This document shows positions 1 to 5,682 of a stretch of 8,526 nucleotides of DNA, in pieces. Numbering within the stretch: the first letter of the stretch is position 1; every line of letters starts with the position of its first letter. A program made the position numbers and the translations under genes. The DNA is from an uncultured Muribaculaceae bacterium (GTDB taxonomy: Bacteria > Bacteroidota > Bacteroidia > Bacteroidales > Muribaculaceae): contig CAJUMI010000095.1 in the NCBI GenBank assembly GCA_910587545.1, forward strand, positions 1-8,526, written 5' to 3'. Under the pieces are notes generated by a model. It searched no databases, was not told the origin of the DNA, and saw nothing but the letters and a program-made list of their open reading frames with translations.

Positions 1-44
1 CCACGCCGATGGTACTGCGAAAGTGGGAGAGTAGGTAACCGCCC
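1..44 (+). rRNA. rrf: 5S ribosomal RNA, 3' end (partial)
   Basis: The first ~44 bases match the conserved 3' part of bacterial 5S rRNA: GCCGATGGTACTGC, then GTGGGAGAGTAGGT and a closing ACCGCC that would pair with the missing 5' end. The form resembles Bacteroidetes 5S rRNA. The 5' two thirds lie outside the window. A strong intrinsic terminator follows directly, so this is the distal end of an rRNA operon. The exact 3' end is uncertain by a few bases. Confidence 0.93.
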
Positions 45-51
45 CCTCTAC

Positions 52-88
52 GAGCCGGATGACAACCCTGTCACCCGGCTCTTTTTTT
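52..88 (+). terminator. Intrinsic terminator of the rRNA operon
   Basis: A 12-base arm (52-63, GAGCCGGATGAC) pairs with 70-81 (GTCACCCGGCTC) with one A/C mismatch. The loop is 6 bases and is followed by seven T residues (82-88). The GC-rich stem plus T-run right after 5S is a classical Rho-independent terminator. It ends only 13 bases before the next start codon. Confidence 0.92.
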
Positions 89-101
89 AACTGTCTCTTT
101 T

Positions 102-1472
102 ATGAATAAGGCACTCAACACGAAGGTTCTCGCTTTGATTTTGGCGTTGCTGATCTCGGTCCCGTCATATGCTCTCTCTGGTAAGTGGAGTGGTGACCTT
201 GTCGTCGGTCAGATGAAACTCAAATTAGTATTCAATTTCTCCGAGGGACGTGACGGCGCCACGCATTGCTCTCTCGGCTCCCCCTCTCAGGGCGCGACTG
301 ATATACCGACGGAGTTAACTTTGTGCACGTCCGATAGTATATCGCTTACGTGTGCGTCAATCGGTGCCGTTTATTCAGGCCGAATTTCAGGACAATCGAT
401 CACCGGCGTTTTCAGCCAGCGCGGCTATTCGTTCCCATTGGAACTGAAGCCTCAACTCAGCCTTTGCGATCGTCGCCCCCAGACGCCTGTGCCCCCATTC
501 CCCTATGTCATGGCGGACACGGCTTTCGCAGCCTCTGATGGCGCGGTAATGAGTGCCACGCTGACTATGCCTGTGGGCGAAGACAGCCGTAAGATCCCGT
601 TTGTTGTGATGGTTACCGGTAGCGGTCCCCAGAATCGCGACGAAGAGCTATATGATCATCGGCCTTTTGCAGTCATTGCCGATTACCTTGCCCGCAACGG
701 CATCGGCTCGCTGAGATATGACGACCGTGGCACCGGCCGTTCTACCGGCAACTTTCTGACTGCTACGACAGAAACGTTTAAGGATGATGCACGTAGTGGC
801 ATATCATTGCTGCGCGAACTCCCGCAGGCAGGAAAGATCGGAGTTTTAGGCCACTCCGAAGGCGGCACGATCGCTTTTATGCTTGGCGCTGACGGATCGG
901 CCGATTTCATCGTATCGCTGGCCGGCATGGCTTTGACCGGCAAAGAAGCGTTGATGAAGCAGAACAGCCATGCACTCGATCTCGCCGGCATCAGTGGCGC
1001 AGAAAAAGAGAACAATCTCAAATTCATAGGGCTTGTGTTTGATGCCATAGCCGAGCAGAACCGCAACCACATCTCCCGACCGATAGACGTGGACTCTATC
1101 GTCTGCACCTCGGGTTTGTCCGTGGATCCTCAGATTATTGCGTCGGTCAAAATGACTCAGCGGACGTTGCGCACCCCCTGGTTTGATGCTTTCATAAATT
1201 TAGATCCGAGAGACTTTCTGTCGGCCGTGAAATGTCCTGTCCTTGCACTCAATGGCGACAATGACACACAGGTCGACGGCCGGGCTAATCTCGCCCAAGT
1301 CAAGGAGTGTGTTCCACAAGCTGATGTCCGTTTGCTCCCGGCCTTAAACCATCTGATGCAGCATTCGGTCAGCGGCGAGACCGGCGAGTATTATGAAATC
1401 CGTGAGACTATTTCTCCGGAAGTTCTTGCTATTATTTCCGATTTCATCAACAGCCTCACTGACGCCGATTAG
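102..1472 (+). CDS. Secreted alpha/beta hydrolase (serine esterase/peptidase-like)
   Basis: A 456-residue serine hydrolase of the alpha/beta fold. Residues 1-24 look like a Sec signal peptide (basic start, hydrophobic core, PSYA before the likely cleavage site), so the product is probably periplasmic or outer-membrane associated. Residues ~26-120 form a beta-rich N-terminal domain that precedes the hydrolase in many Bacteroidetes members. The catalytic domain has an oxyanion-region GSGPQNRDE near 173-181, RYDDRGTGRS at 205-214, the nucleophile elbow GHSEGG with Ser252, the acid in NGDNDTQV (Asp388) and the base in LNHLM (His417). The triad appears complete. Substrate cannot be told; acyl esters or peptides are both plausible in this family. 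The start codon lies 13 bases after the rRNA terminator T-run and no TAnnTTTG element is visible before it, so expression may rely on read-through. Later in-frame ATGs would remove the signal peptide, which favours this start. Confidence 0.9.
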   Translation: MNKALNTKVLALILALLISVPSYALSGKWSGDLVVGQMKLKLVFNFSEGRDGATHCSLGSPSQGATDIPTELTLCTSDSISLTCASIGAVYSGRISGQSITGVFSQRGYSFPLELKPQLSLCDRRPQTPVPPFPYVMADTAFAASDGAVMSATLTMPVGEDSRKIPFVVMVTGSGPQNRDEELYDHRPFAVIADYLARNGIGSLRYDDRGTGRSTGNFLTATTETFKDDARSGISLLRELPQAGKIGVLGHSEGGTIAFMLGADGSADFIVSLAGMALTGKEALMKQNSHALDLAGISGAEKENNLKFIGLVFDAIAEQNRNHISRPIDVDSIVCTSGLSVDPQIIASVKMTQRTLRTPWFDAFINLDPRDFLSAVKCPVLALNGDNDTQVDGRANLAQVKECVPQADVRLLPALNHLMQHSVSGETGEYYEIRETISPEVLAIISDFINSLTDAD

Positions 1473-1485
1473 CTGACGGTCTATT

Positions 1486-1671
1486 CTATTTCATAATTGC
1501 TGAGCTTGCTCCCGATTGTTCTCCGACTTCGTTGTCTTGCTGTACTTTTTTACCATAGCCGAATGCATAAGTGACTGTCGCGTTGAACCGTGGATGCGAG
1601 TTTGTGCCGATGCTTTCTTTATATCCCGTGTATATCGCTGATAAATTGAGCGTCATCAGCGTTGATGTCAT
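1486..1671 (-). pseudogene. C-terminal remnant of an outer-membrane beta-barrel (TonB-receptor-like) protein
   Basis: An open frame of 61 codons. Its content resembles the last beta-strands and tail of Bacteroidetes outer-membrane beta-barrel family proteins: a strand pair, then an aromatic strand (TVTYAFGYGKKV), then a polar tail ending SGASSAIMK. Complete members of that family run to several hundred residues, so this is only the extreme C-terminus. Reading upstream in the same frame reaches a TAA stop four codons before the ATG, and no barrel sequence continues. I infer a decayed or deleted gene. The ATG may be fortuitous, but a TAnnTTTG element lies upstream, so the fragment might still be transcribed. 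The family assignment is from recalled sequence character. Confidence 0.5.
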
Positions 1672-1702
1672 AATGCTTGTTTAGTTCGGATCCCATATTT
1701 CG

Positions 1703-1710
1703 CAAAGTTA
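1703..1710 (-). promoter_or_regulatory. Bacteroidetes -7 promoter element upstream of the barrel remnant
   Basis: On the minus strand the sequence reads TAACTTTG, an exact match to the Bacteroidetes -7 consensus TAnnTTTG, followed by C as is common. It lies 31 bases upstream of the remnant's ATG. No clear -33 TTG is seen at the expected spacing, so activity is uncertain. Confidence 0.4.
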
Positions 1711-1818
1711 CGAATTATATTGGGTCTCAGAACTATTATCCGGGCAAGCTGATAATGTCTTGTAGCACAGGCAGGCATTTGAAGTGCGATGAGCCATGAG
1801 GCTGCCGGGAAGGGCGTT

Positions 1819-2010
1819 TCAGTTACCGGAATTGTTGTTATGCATGGCTTTCATGGGGCATGATCTGATGCATTTACCACACTCGATACATTTATCGTGA
1901 TCGATTGTCGGGTAGCCGTCAGCTCCCTGTGTTATTGCCCCGACGGGGCATATTCTGATCAGAGGGCATACGTGATCGTGAGGGCAGAGGTTTCGGTTGA
2001 CTGCTATCAT
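1819..2010 (-). CDS. Small 4Fe-4S ferredoxin-type protein
   Basis: A 63-residue iron-sulfur protein. The C-terminal half has a canonical 4Fe-4S motif, C41-x2-C44-x2-C47-x3-C51-P. The N-terminal half has an atypical motif, C9-x5-C15-x5-C21-P, with His11 and His13 between the first two cysteines, giving seven cysteines where a classical bacterial 2[4Fe-4S] ferredoxin has eight. A small cytoplasmic electron carrier is the simplest role. Its ATG overlaps the stop codon of the upstream membrane 4Fe-4S gene by four bases (ATGA), so the two are translationally coupled and probably work as a pair. The His/Cys spacing could mean a 3Fe-4S or unusually liganded cluster; this is inference. Confidence 0.88.
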   Translation of the reverse strand: MIAVNRNLCPHDHVCPLIRICPVGAITQGADGYPTIDHDKCIECGKCIRSCPMKAMHNNNSGN

Positions 2011-2702
2011 AGAGATTTGTTTTGAGGTTTGATTTCCATTATTTTAAGCGGACATGATGCGACGCATTTACCGCATTTTATGCAGTCGGCATGAAGGTAT
2101 CCGCTTGCATTGCCGCGACTGTCAAAGGGCGTTATCTGCATCGGGCAGACCCTGGCACAGCTCTTGCATTTCATCCGGCATGATGAGTCGACAGTTACAC
2201 TTGTAAATGCCTTGGGGAACGGCGATTTCTTAGGTGTGACCAGGGCCGAAAGTGTGCCCATCGGGCAGAACGAGCACCATGTGCGGGGTGCGAAGACAAA
2301 CGACAGAATGATGCCGACTATGGTCGTTATGAATATAATGTTCCAGAACACCCGTCCCATCGCGTTCCAGTCGCCCCATGCAAAATGCATCTGTACTCCG
2401 AATACGGTAAATATAAACAGAACCATAAACGTTCTGAACCCCTTCGTCCTGACAAAAGCCGGAATCGGACGGTGAGGCGAATATTTTGCAAGCAGACGGT
2501 CATACATGTTTCCGCGGGGGCATGCGTTGCCGCACCACCAACGCCCCCGGCTAACGGCAAAAGCCACCGGCGCGATCATGCAGATGAGCGCGAGCAAACC
2601 AATTACCGGATAGAAAAATCCCGCTAAAAGATAGGCTAACAGGATCAGGTGGAGATTGTAACCCTTGGTCGGAAAGTATTTGTGAAATCTGTTTTGCTTC
2701 AT
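2007..2702 (-). CDS. NapH/CcoG-like membrane 4Fe-4S protein
   Basis: A 231-residue membrane protein of the polyferredoxin type (NapH/NosR/YccM-like, Fer4_5 domain). Hydrophobic segments lie near residues 18-35, 36-52, 90-106 and 118-136. Membrane-proximal motifs are C57-x3-C61-P (CGNACP) and C143-x2-C146-P (CSFCP). Two C-terminal ferredoxin motifs follow: C175-x3-C179-x2-C182-x3-C186-P and C207-x2-C210-x2-C213-x3-C217-P. The first has x3 instead of x2 after the first cysteine. NapH-type proteins pass electrons between the quinone pool and soluble redox partners. No nitrate or nitrous oxide reductase genes are nearby, so I do not call it napH. It is the first gene of a two-gene operon with the ferredoxin and is divergent from an OxyR-type gene, which suggests a role in redox or peroxide defence (inference). 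Confidence 0.85.
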   Translation of the reverse strand: MKQNRFHKYFPTKGYNLHLILLAYLLAGFFYPVIGLLALICMIAPVAFAVSRGRWWCGNACPRGNMYDRLLAKYSPHRPIPAFVRTKGFRTFMVLFIFTVFGVQMHFAWGDWNAMGRVFWNIIFITTIVGIILSFVFAPRTWCSFCPMGTLSALVTPKKSPFPKAFTSVTVDSSCRMKCKSCARVCPMQITPFDSRGNASGYLHADCIKCGKCVASCPLKIMEIKPQNKSL

Positions 2703-2722
2703 AATTTTATTTGTTTATGTTG

Positions 2723-2753
2723 CAAAGTTACCGTCCGTACGATAAACAAACAA
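2723..2753 (-). promoter_or_regulatory. Promoter of the 4Fe-4S operon
   Basis: On the minus strand, TTG at 2753-2751 is followed after 20 bases by TAACTTTG at 2730-2723. This fits the Bacteroidetes -33/-7 pattern (TTG, ~19-21 bases, TAnnTTTG). It lies about 20 bases upstream of the membrane 4Fe-4S gene's ATG and drives it leftward, away from the OxyR-like gene. Confidence 0.75.
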
Positions 2754-2764
2754 CATATTTTGAT

Positions 2765-2772
2765 TATCTTTG
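2765..2772 (+). promoter_or_regulatory. -7 promoter element of the oxyR-like gene
   Basis: TATCTTTG matches TAnnTTTG and is followed by C. Transcription would begin near 2779, leaving only ~11 untranslated bases before the ATG at 2790. No clear -33 TTG is visible, consistent with an activator-dependent or weak promoter. The leftward promoter's -33 element lies only 11 bases away, so the two promoters are back to back. Confidence 0.65.
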
Positions 2773-2773
2773 C

Positions 2774-2788
2774 ATAGAATTTATCTAT
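2774..2788 (+). promoter_or_regulatory. Putative OxyR binding site (ATAG-N7-CTAT)
   Basis: The sequence ATAGAATTTATCTAT has the ATAG-N7-CTAT layout of an OxyR half-operator and differs from the E. coli consensus ATAGnTnnnAnCTAT at one specified base. It lies between the -7 element and the start codon, across the expected transcription start. This is where an autorepressor would bind. A second, less conserved half-site upstream is not obvious. Confidence 0.5.
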
Positions 2789-2789
2789 C

Positions 2790-3710
2790 ATGACATTACA
2801 GCAGCTTAGATATATCGTGGCGATTGACCGTTCGCGCAGCTTCGCCGGAGCCGCGGCCGAACTTGGGGTGACCCAGCCGACGCTGAGTGCGTTGCTTGTG
2901 AAGCTGGAAGGCGAACTCGGCGTGCGCATCTTCGAGCGTAGTAACAGAAGTGTCCGTCCGACCGCGATCGGAGAGCGGATTTTAGCGCAGGCCGAGAAAA
3001 TACTCGGCGACGTCGATCGGATAACTGAGACTGTAGTCGAACAGAGACAAGGCCTGGGCGGAGCGGTCTCGATCGGCATCGGCCCTACCATCGCTCCATA
3101 TCTTGTGCCGTGGTTCATAAGAAAGTTCACTGCATCTTATCCTGCCGTCAGGCTGATTGTCAATGAAATGAGGGGCGACGGTATAATCGACTCTCTGAGG
3201 CGCGACAAAATCGATATCGGCATAGCGATCAGCGGCAGCGCGTCGCCCGACGTTGATGAAATACCGTTCTACGACGAAGCCTTTTATGTCTACATGTCGG
3301 ATGATTGTCTTCTTAATCAGTCGGTTTTCAATCCCGCTGATCTTGATCATGAGAATATGTGGATCATGAAAGAGTCGCAGTGTATGCGCGAGAGCGCGTT
3401 CAGTTTCTGCAAGGCGAGGAGCATCGGCCGGCATATTTATGAGGCCGGAAGCATAGAGACGCTTATCCGCATCGTCGACATCAACGGCGGATTTACGATC
3501 ATCCCCGAGATGCACTTGCCGATGCTCACCGAAGAGCAGCGTAAAAATGTCAGACCGATAGACGGCCGGTATGTGTCCGGGCGTCGTGTGTCGATATATA
3601 TCCGCAAGGATTTCGTGCGCCACAAGATGCTCAAAGCCGTGGTCGACACCTTCCTCGGCATCATTCCCCGCAAGATGATCTCCCCCGCCTTAACCGACTG
3701 CATATCCTGA
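2790..3710 (+). CDS. oxyR: OxyR-type LysR-family peroxide-sensing regulator
   Basis: A 306-residue LysR-type regulator. Residues ~2-60 form the winged HTH (LRYIVAIDRSRSFAGAA, then TQPTLSALLVKLEGELG with the recognition helix), and ~90-295 the periplasmic-binding-protein-like sensor domain. Cys198 and Cys207 sit in QCMRESAFSFC. This matches the C199/C208 segment of E. coli OxyR (HCLRDQAMGFC) in spacing and flanking residues. These cysteines form the peroxide-induced disulfide that switches OxyR. Further OxyR-like stretches are SIETLIRIVDINGGFTIIPE and the conserved LxxLExxLG of the DNA-binding domain. It is divergent from the 4Fe-4S operon, and a candidate OxyR site precedes its own start, so autoregulation and possibly control of the neighbours are likely. 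An ordinary LysR regulator is the alternative; the paired cysteines argue against it. Confidence 0.87.
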   Translation: MTLQQLRYIVAIDRSRSFAGAAAELGVTQPTLSALLVKLEGELGVRIFERSNRSVRPTAIGERILAQAEKILGDVDRITETVVEQRQGLGGAVSIGIGPTIAPYLVPWFIRKFTASYPAVRLIVNEMRGDGIIDSLRRDKIDIGIAISGSASPDVDEIPFYDEAFYVYMSDDCLLNQSVFNPADLDHENMWIMKESQCMRESAFSFCKARSIGRHIYEAGSIETLIRIVDINGGFTIIPEMHLPMLTEEQRKNVRPIDGRYVSGRRVSIYIRKDFVRHKMLKAVVDTFLGIIPRKMISPALTDCIS

Positions 3711-3887
3711 TTTTCAATCCGCCCGTTATCCCGCAAAAGCGAGGATAATCGCCCGTTCAAACTCACGATACAGCCTCTCGGCATTAAAACTCTAACAGAC
3801 TCCAATTAGATACGTTCAGCCTCATCGGCTTGCTATGTCTCTCCCGTCAATAGAATTTTTTGCCGAGTCACCACGTCTAAATAATCT

Positions 3888-4484
3888 TTAAACAACAATT
3901 AGATTGAGGTTATTAAATGAATAATAGTTACGTTTCAACATTGCGCCATTAGAAAATACCGTACTATTTCTTATATCTACTCCGTGTTGCGCATGAATGT
4001 GCCCGAAAAGATGCGCTTTGAGTTTATGGATAGCGGAAAGTCTTGAGAGAAGTTCTTCCGAACCATAGTGGAATCCATCGTCATAGTCAAGTATGCCAAA
4101 TGGTGGAGAGTGTGTTATAAGCACGTCGATGTTGTCAGGAATTTGAGAGTAATTATGACTTTGGCGATCTGTAATGCAATCTTCCATAAACATCGGAACA
4201 CCATAGAAACTCACTCCTTCAATCTCAATTCCGGAATTGCAAAGATAATGTATATACCCATCAAGGCCATCAATGTTTACTCCATAGAGACAAGCGTCAT
4301 GGTTGCCGGAAATGAAAATTTTGTGACGGTATGGCAAATCGCAGAACCAATTCATAAAGTCAATTGCCTCTTGTTCGCTGCCGCCCATGGTGAAGTCGCC
4401 GGAATGGACTATTACATCCGTCTCGGGCATATGCGTAAGGGATGGATAAGTGCCATGTGTGTCTGAGATATGCAGTATCTTCAT
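3888..4484 (-). CDS. Metallophosphoesterase (calcineurin-like)
   Basis: A compact 198-residue metal-dependent phosphoesterase, starting MKILHISDTHG. The metal-binding signature is complete: D8-x-H10, G29-D30, G60-N-H62-D63, the TH125SPP histidine and G161-H162-I-H164. Proteins of this size act on phosphomonoesters, phosphodiesters or nucleotides; the substrate cannot be read from sequence. There is no signal peptide, so it is cytoplasmic. The frame stays open upstream to 4541, but a start at 4484 is preferred: MKILHISDTHG is the family's normal N-terminus, and a -7 promoter element at 4505-4512 would fall inside the longer form. It is divergent from the rtcB-like fragment. Confidence 0.9.
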   Translation of the reverse strand: MKILHISDTHGTYPSLTHMPETDVIVHSGDFTMGGSEQEAIDFMNWFCDLPYRHKIFISGNHDACLYGVNIDGLDGYIHYLCNSGIEIEGVSFYGVPMFMEDCITDRQSHNYSQIPDNIDVLITHSPPFGILDYDDGFHYGSEELLSRLSAIHKLKAHLFGHIHAQHGVDIRNSTVFSNGAMLKRNYYSFNNLNLIVV

Positions 4485-4504
4485 CGATATATATTTTATC
4501 GAGG

Positions 4505-4512
4505 CAAAAATA
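4505..4512 (-). promoter_or_regulatory. -7 promoter element of the metallophosphoesterase gene
   Basis: On the minus strand TATTTTTG matches TAnnTTTG and is followed by C. It lies 20 bases upstream of the ATG at 4484, giving a short leader. It supports the shorter start for this gene. A -33 TTG is not evident. Confidence 0.55.
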
Positions 4513-4596
4513 GTGTATATCTGTCTCATTTCACGAATCACGATAAAAATTCAGCACAAAAAATATGATGTCACACAAACTGAGACACATGCGATT

Positions 4597-4604
4597 TAAT
4601 TTTG
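4597..4604 (+). promoter_or_regulatory. -7 promoter element of the interrupted rtcB-like gene
   Basis: TAATTTTG matches TAnnTTTG and is followed by C, 20 bases before the ATG at 4625. It suggests that the fragment downstream was a normally expressed host gene before interruption. A transcript from here would now enter the prophage terminus. Confidence 0.55.
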
Positions 4605-4624
4605 CGACATAAAACCAAGACTAT

Positions 4625-4680
4625 ATGATAACGATCAAAGGATACGATGTAAAAATTTTCACAGGTAACATAGAGGATAA
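4625..4680 (+). pseudogene. rtcB: 5' fragment of an rtcB-like RNA ligase gene, interrupted by the prophage
   Basis: The frame from 4625 begins MITIKGYDVKIFTGNIED. This closely resembles the N-terminus of RtcB tRNA-splicing/RNA-repair ligases (I-x-GY, then IF-T-x-N-IE). In intact RtcB the next part is a short helix and the metal-site sequence MPDVHAG. Here the frame instead runs into unrelated sequence (VRGTKRSVAFDAER) and stops at 4724-4726. A promoter element lies upstream at normal distance. I infer that a phage-type element inserted at about codon 19 and that the rest of the gene, if retained, lies beyond its other end. The match covers only ~19 residues, so the family assignment is moderately confident. 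Confidence 0.55.
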
Positions 4681-4784
4681 TGTGAGGGGCACAAAACGGA
4701 GCGTTGCATTTGATGCGGAAAGGTAAAATGTTGAATTTATCGACTTTAATTGGTCGAAAAGGCTATAAAAGTTAACACCCAAAA

Positions 4785-4838
4785 GTTTACATAGGTTTAA
4801 TTTTGGTTTACATAATAGGCCAAAAAGTTTATATTCGG
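4785..4838 (+). repeat. Three GTTTAyAT direct repeats at 21-base period
   Basis: GTTTACATAGG (4785-4795), GTTTACATAATAGG (4806-4819) and GTTTATATTCGG (4827-4838) begin exactly 21 bases apart, two turns of the helix. Inverted copies of the core, TATGTAAA, occur at 4895-4902 and 4925-4932. The phased spacing points to protein binding on one face of the DNA, either a transposase/accessory factor or a regulator. Confidence 0.6.
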
Positions 4839-4897
4839 CTTATTCTAATATACTGTTGTCTTTGCTTTTAGTTTGCGCTTAGGGCTGAAATGGGTAT

Positions 4898-4969
4898 GTA
4901 AAGGCGAGTAAAGGCGCGACGCAATATGTAAAGTATGCGATTCGCCGAAAAGTACTATAACGCGATTCG
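4898..4969 (+). repeat. Short direct repeats GTAAAGGCG and GCGATTCG
   Basis: GTAAAGGCG occurs at 4898-4906 and 4908-4916 (10-base period). GCGATTCG occurs at 4937-4944 and 4962-4969 (25-base period). They lie between the GTTTAyAT array and the main GCGGAA cluster in the noncoding terminus. No other content was seen in 4681-5173: no convincing gene, RNA gene or promoter. Confidence 0.4.
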
Positions 4970-5173
4970 AACGTTTTGTAAAAGCGGAAAATACGAAATA
5001 TTAAAATTACTCGCGAAATTTTGAAAAGCGGAAACATAAAATGTTAATAACAAAATTGCAATATTCTCATTATTAAACAATTGAATTTGTGTAACATTTC
5101 GTTTTATGTTAAAAGCGGAATTAGATTGCTTTTTTTTAGATAAAATGGACACTGGGTCGCCTTTGGATTTTTA

Positions 5174-5602
5174 TCAATTGGTCAAAAGGTCGGATTTTAG
5201 TATTTCGATTAATTGATCAATTATCTTAAGTTTTGGACTATTCGGATTGCATAGATGGAGCAACTCTGAAAATTTTATAAGTTCTTTTTCTAGATCGGCG
5301 AGATAATCGCTTTTCATAAATTCAGAATAAGCGCGCCTAATTTCATTGATATTGTTTTTCTTCTCAAAATTGCGGATTGTTCGGTCTGATACGTCAAACC
5401 ATTCCGCTAATTGTGCTTGTGTTTTCATGCCGCATGAAATTGCCTTGAAATAATTGGTAATGGTTAGGTTGTATTCGGTAGCAGCCATACTTCGTATAAC
5501 CTCGCCAACATATTGATATGAGCATTTAAGCTGCTTTGATATTTGAGCAGAAGTCAAGCCTTTTGCGTGAAGCCTTAATATGTCTTTTTGAAGTCGAGTC
5601 AT
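5174..5602 (-). CDS. Phage protein with two HTH-like segments
   Basis: A 142-residue protein I do not recognise by name. Residues ~5-36 (LRLHAKGLTSAQISKQLKCSY onward) look like an HTH of the sigma-70 region 4/LuxR kind. Residues ~57-82 (MKTQAQLAEWFDVSDRTIRNF) look like a second HTH. The C-terminal ~50 residues are helical and acidic/basic mixed (DLEKELIKFSELLHL), suitable for oligomerisation. It may be a regulator or a terminase-small-like DNA-binding protein. It is the gene closest to the prophage terminus and points towards it. It is AT-richer than the head genes. A strong hairpin lies 18 bases upstream of its ATG, so its expression may depend on read-through from the upstream small gene. 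Confidence 0.75.
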   Translation of the reverse strand: MTRLQKDILRLHAKGLTSAQISKQLKCSYQYVGEVIRSMAATEYNLTITNYFKAISCGMKTQAQLAEWFDVSDRTIRNFEKKNNINEIRRAYSEFMKSDYLADLEKELIKFSELLHLCNPNSPKLKIIDQLIEILKSDLLTN

Positions 5603-5620
5603 TATGAGTGATGGTTATAA

Positions 5621-5658
5621 AGCCGCCCGAAGGTGAGACGTTGTTGCATCGGGCGGCT
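5621..5658 (-). terminator. Hairpin between the 94-residue gene and the HTH gene
   Basis: AGCCGCCCGA (5621-5630) and TCGGGCGGCT (5649-5658) form a perfect 10-base GC-rich stem with an 18-base loop. Read leftward the stem is followed by TTTAT, a weak T-run. It lies after the stop codon of the 94-residue gene and just before the start of the HTH gene, so it is a terminator or attenuator in the leftward transcript. Confidence 0.65.
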
Positions 5659-5682
5659 TGGGGATAAGTGAGAAAAATGTGC

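Larger units (their letters stand above)
4715..5120 (+). repeat. GCGGAA-type terminal repeats (four direct copies)
   Basis: Four same-strand copies begin GCGGAA, at 4715, 4984, 5028 and 5115. Copies 4715-4734 (GCGGAAAGGTAAAATGTTGA) and 5028-5047 (GCGGAAACATAAAATGTTAA) agree at 17 of 20 bases. Copy 4984-5004 shares GCGGAAA and a TATTAA-like end; copy 5115 shares only GCGGAA. An inverted partial copy (AACATTTCGTTTTATGTT) lies at about 5093-5110. Spacings of 44 and 87 bases are near multiples. Multiple imperfect copies near a terminus are what transposase end-binding sites look like in Mu-type phages. Confidence 0.6.

Noticed and set aside
1790..1803. Short inverted repeat AGCC-TCAT-GGCT after the ferredoxin gene
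   Set aside because: A four-base stem with no T-run is too weak to call as a terminator.
2982..3623. Long minus-strand open frame opposite the oxyR-like gene
   Set aside because: It is a shadow of a well-supported LysR gene on the plus strand, with no family character of its own.
3720..3757. Hairpin TTATCC-CGC-AAAA-GCG-A-GGATAA flanked by CGCCCGTT direct copies, after the oxyR-like gene
   Set aside because: It could end the oxyR transcript, but there is no T-run on either strand, so I do not call it an intrinsic terminator.
4485..4541. Upstream extension of the metallophosphoesterase frame to an ATG at 4541
   Set aside because: The family's N-terminus starts at 4484, and the extension would contain the -7 promoter element.
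4955..5152. Minus-strand 65-codon frame starting with GTG in the AT-rich terminus
   Set aside because: Low-complexity residue content (Asn, Ile, Phe, Leu, Ser) as expected of chance AT-rich frames; it runs straight through the repeat copies and has no recognisable start region.
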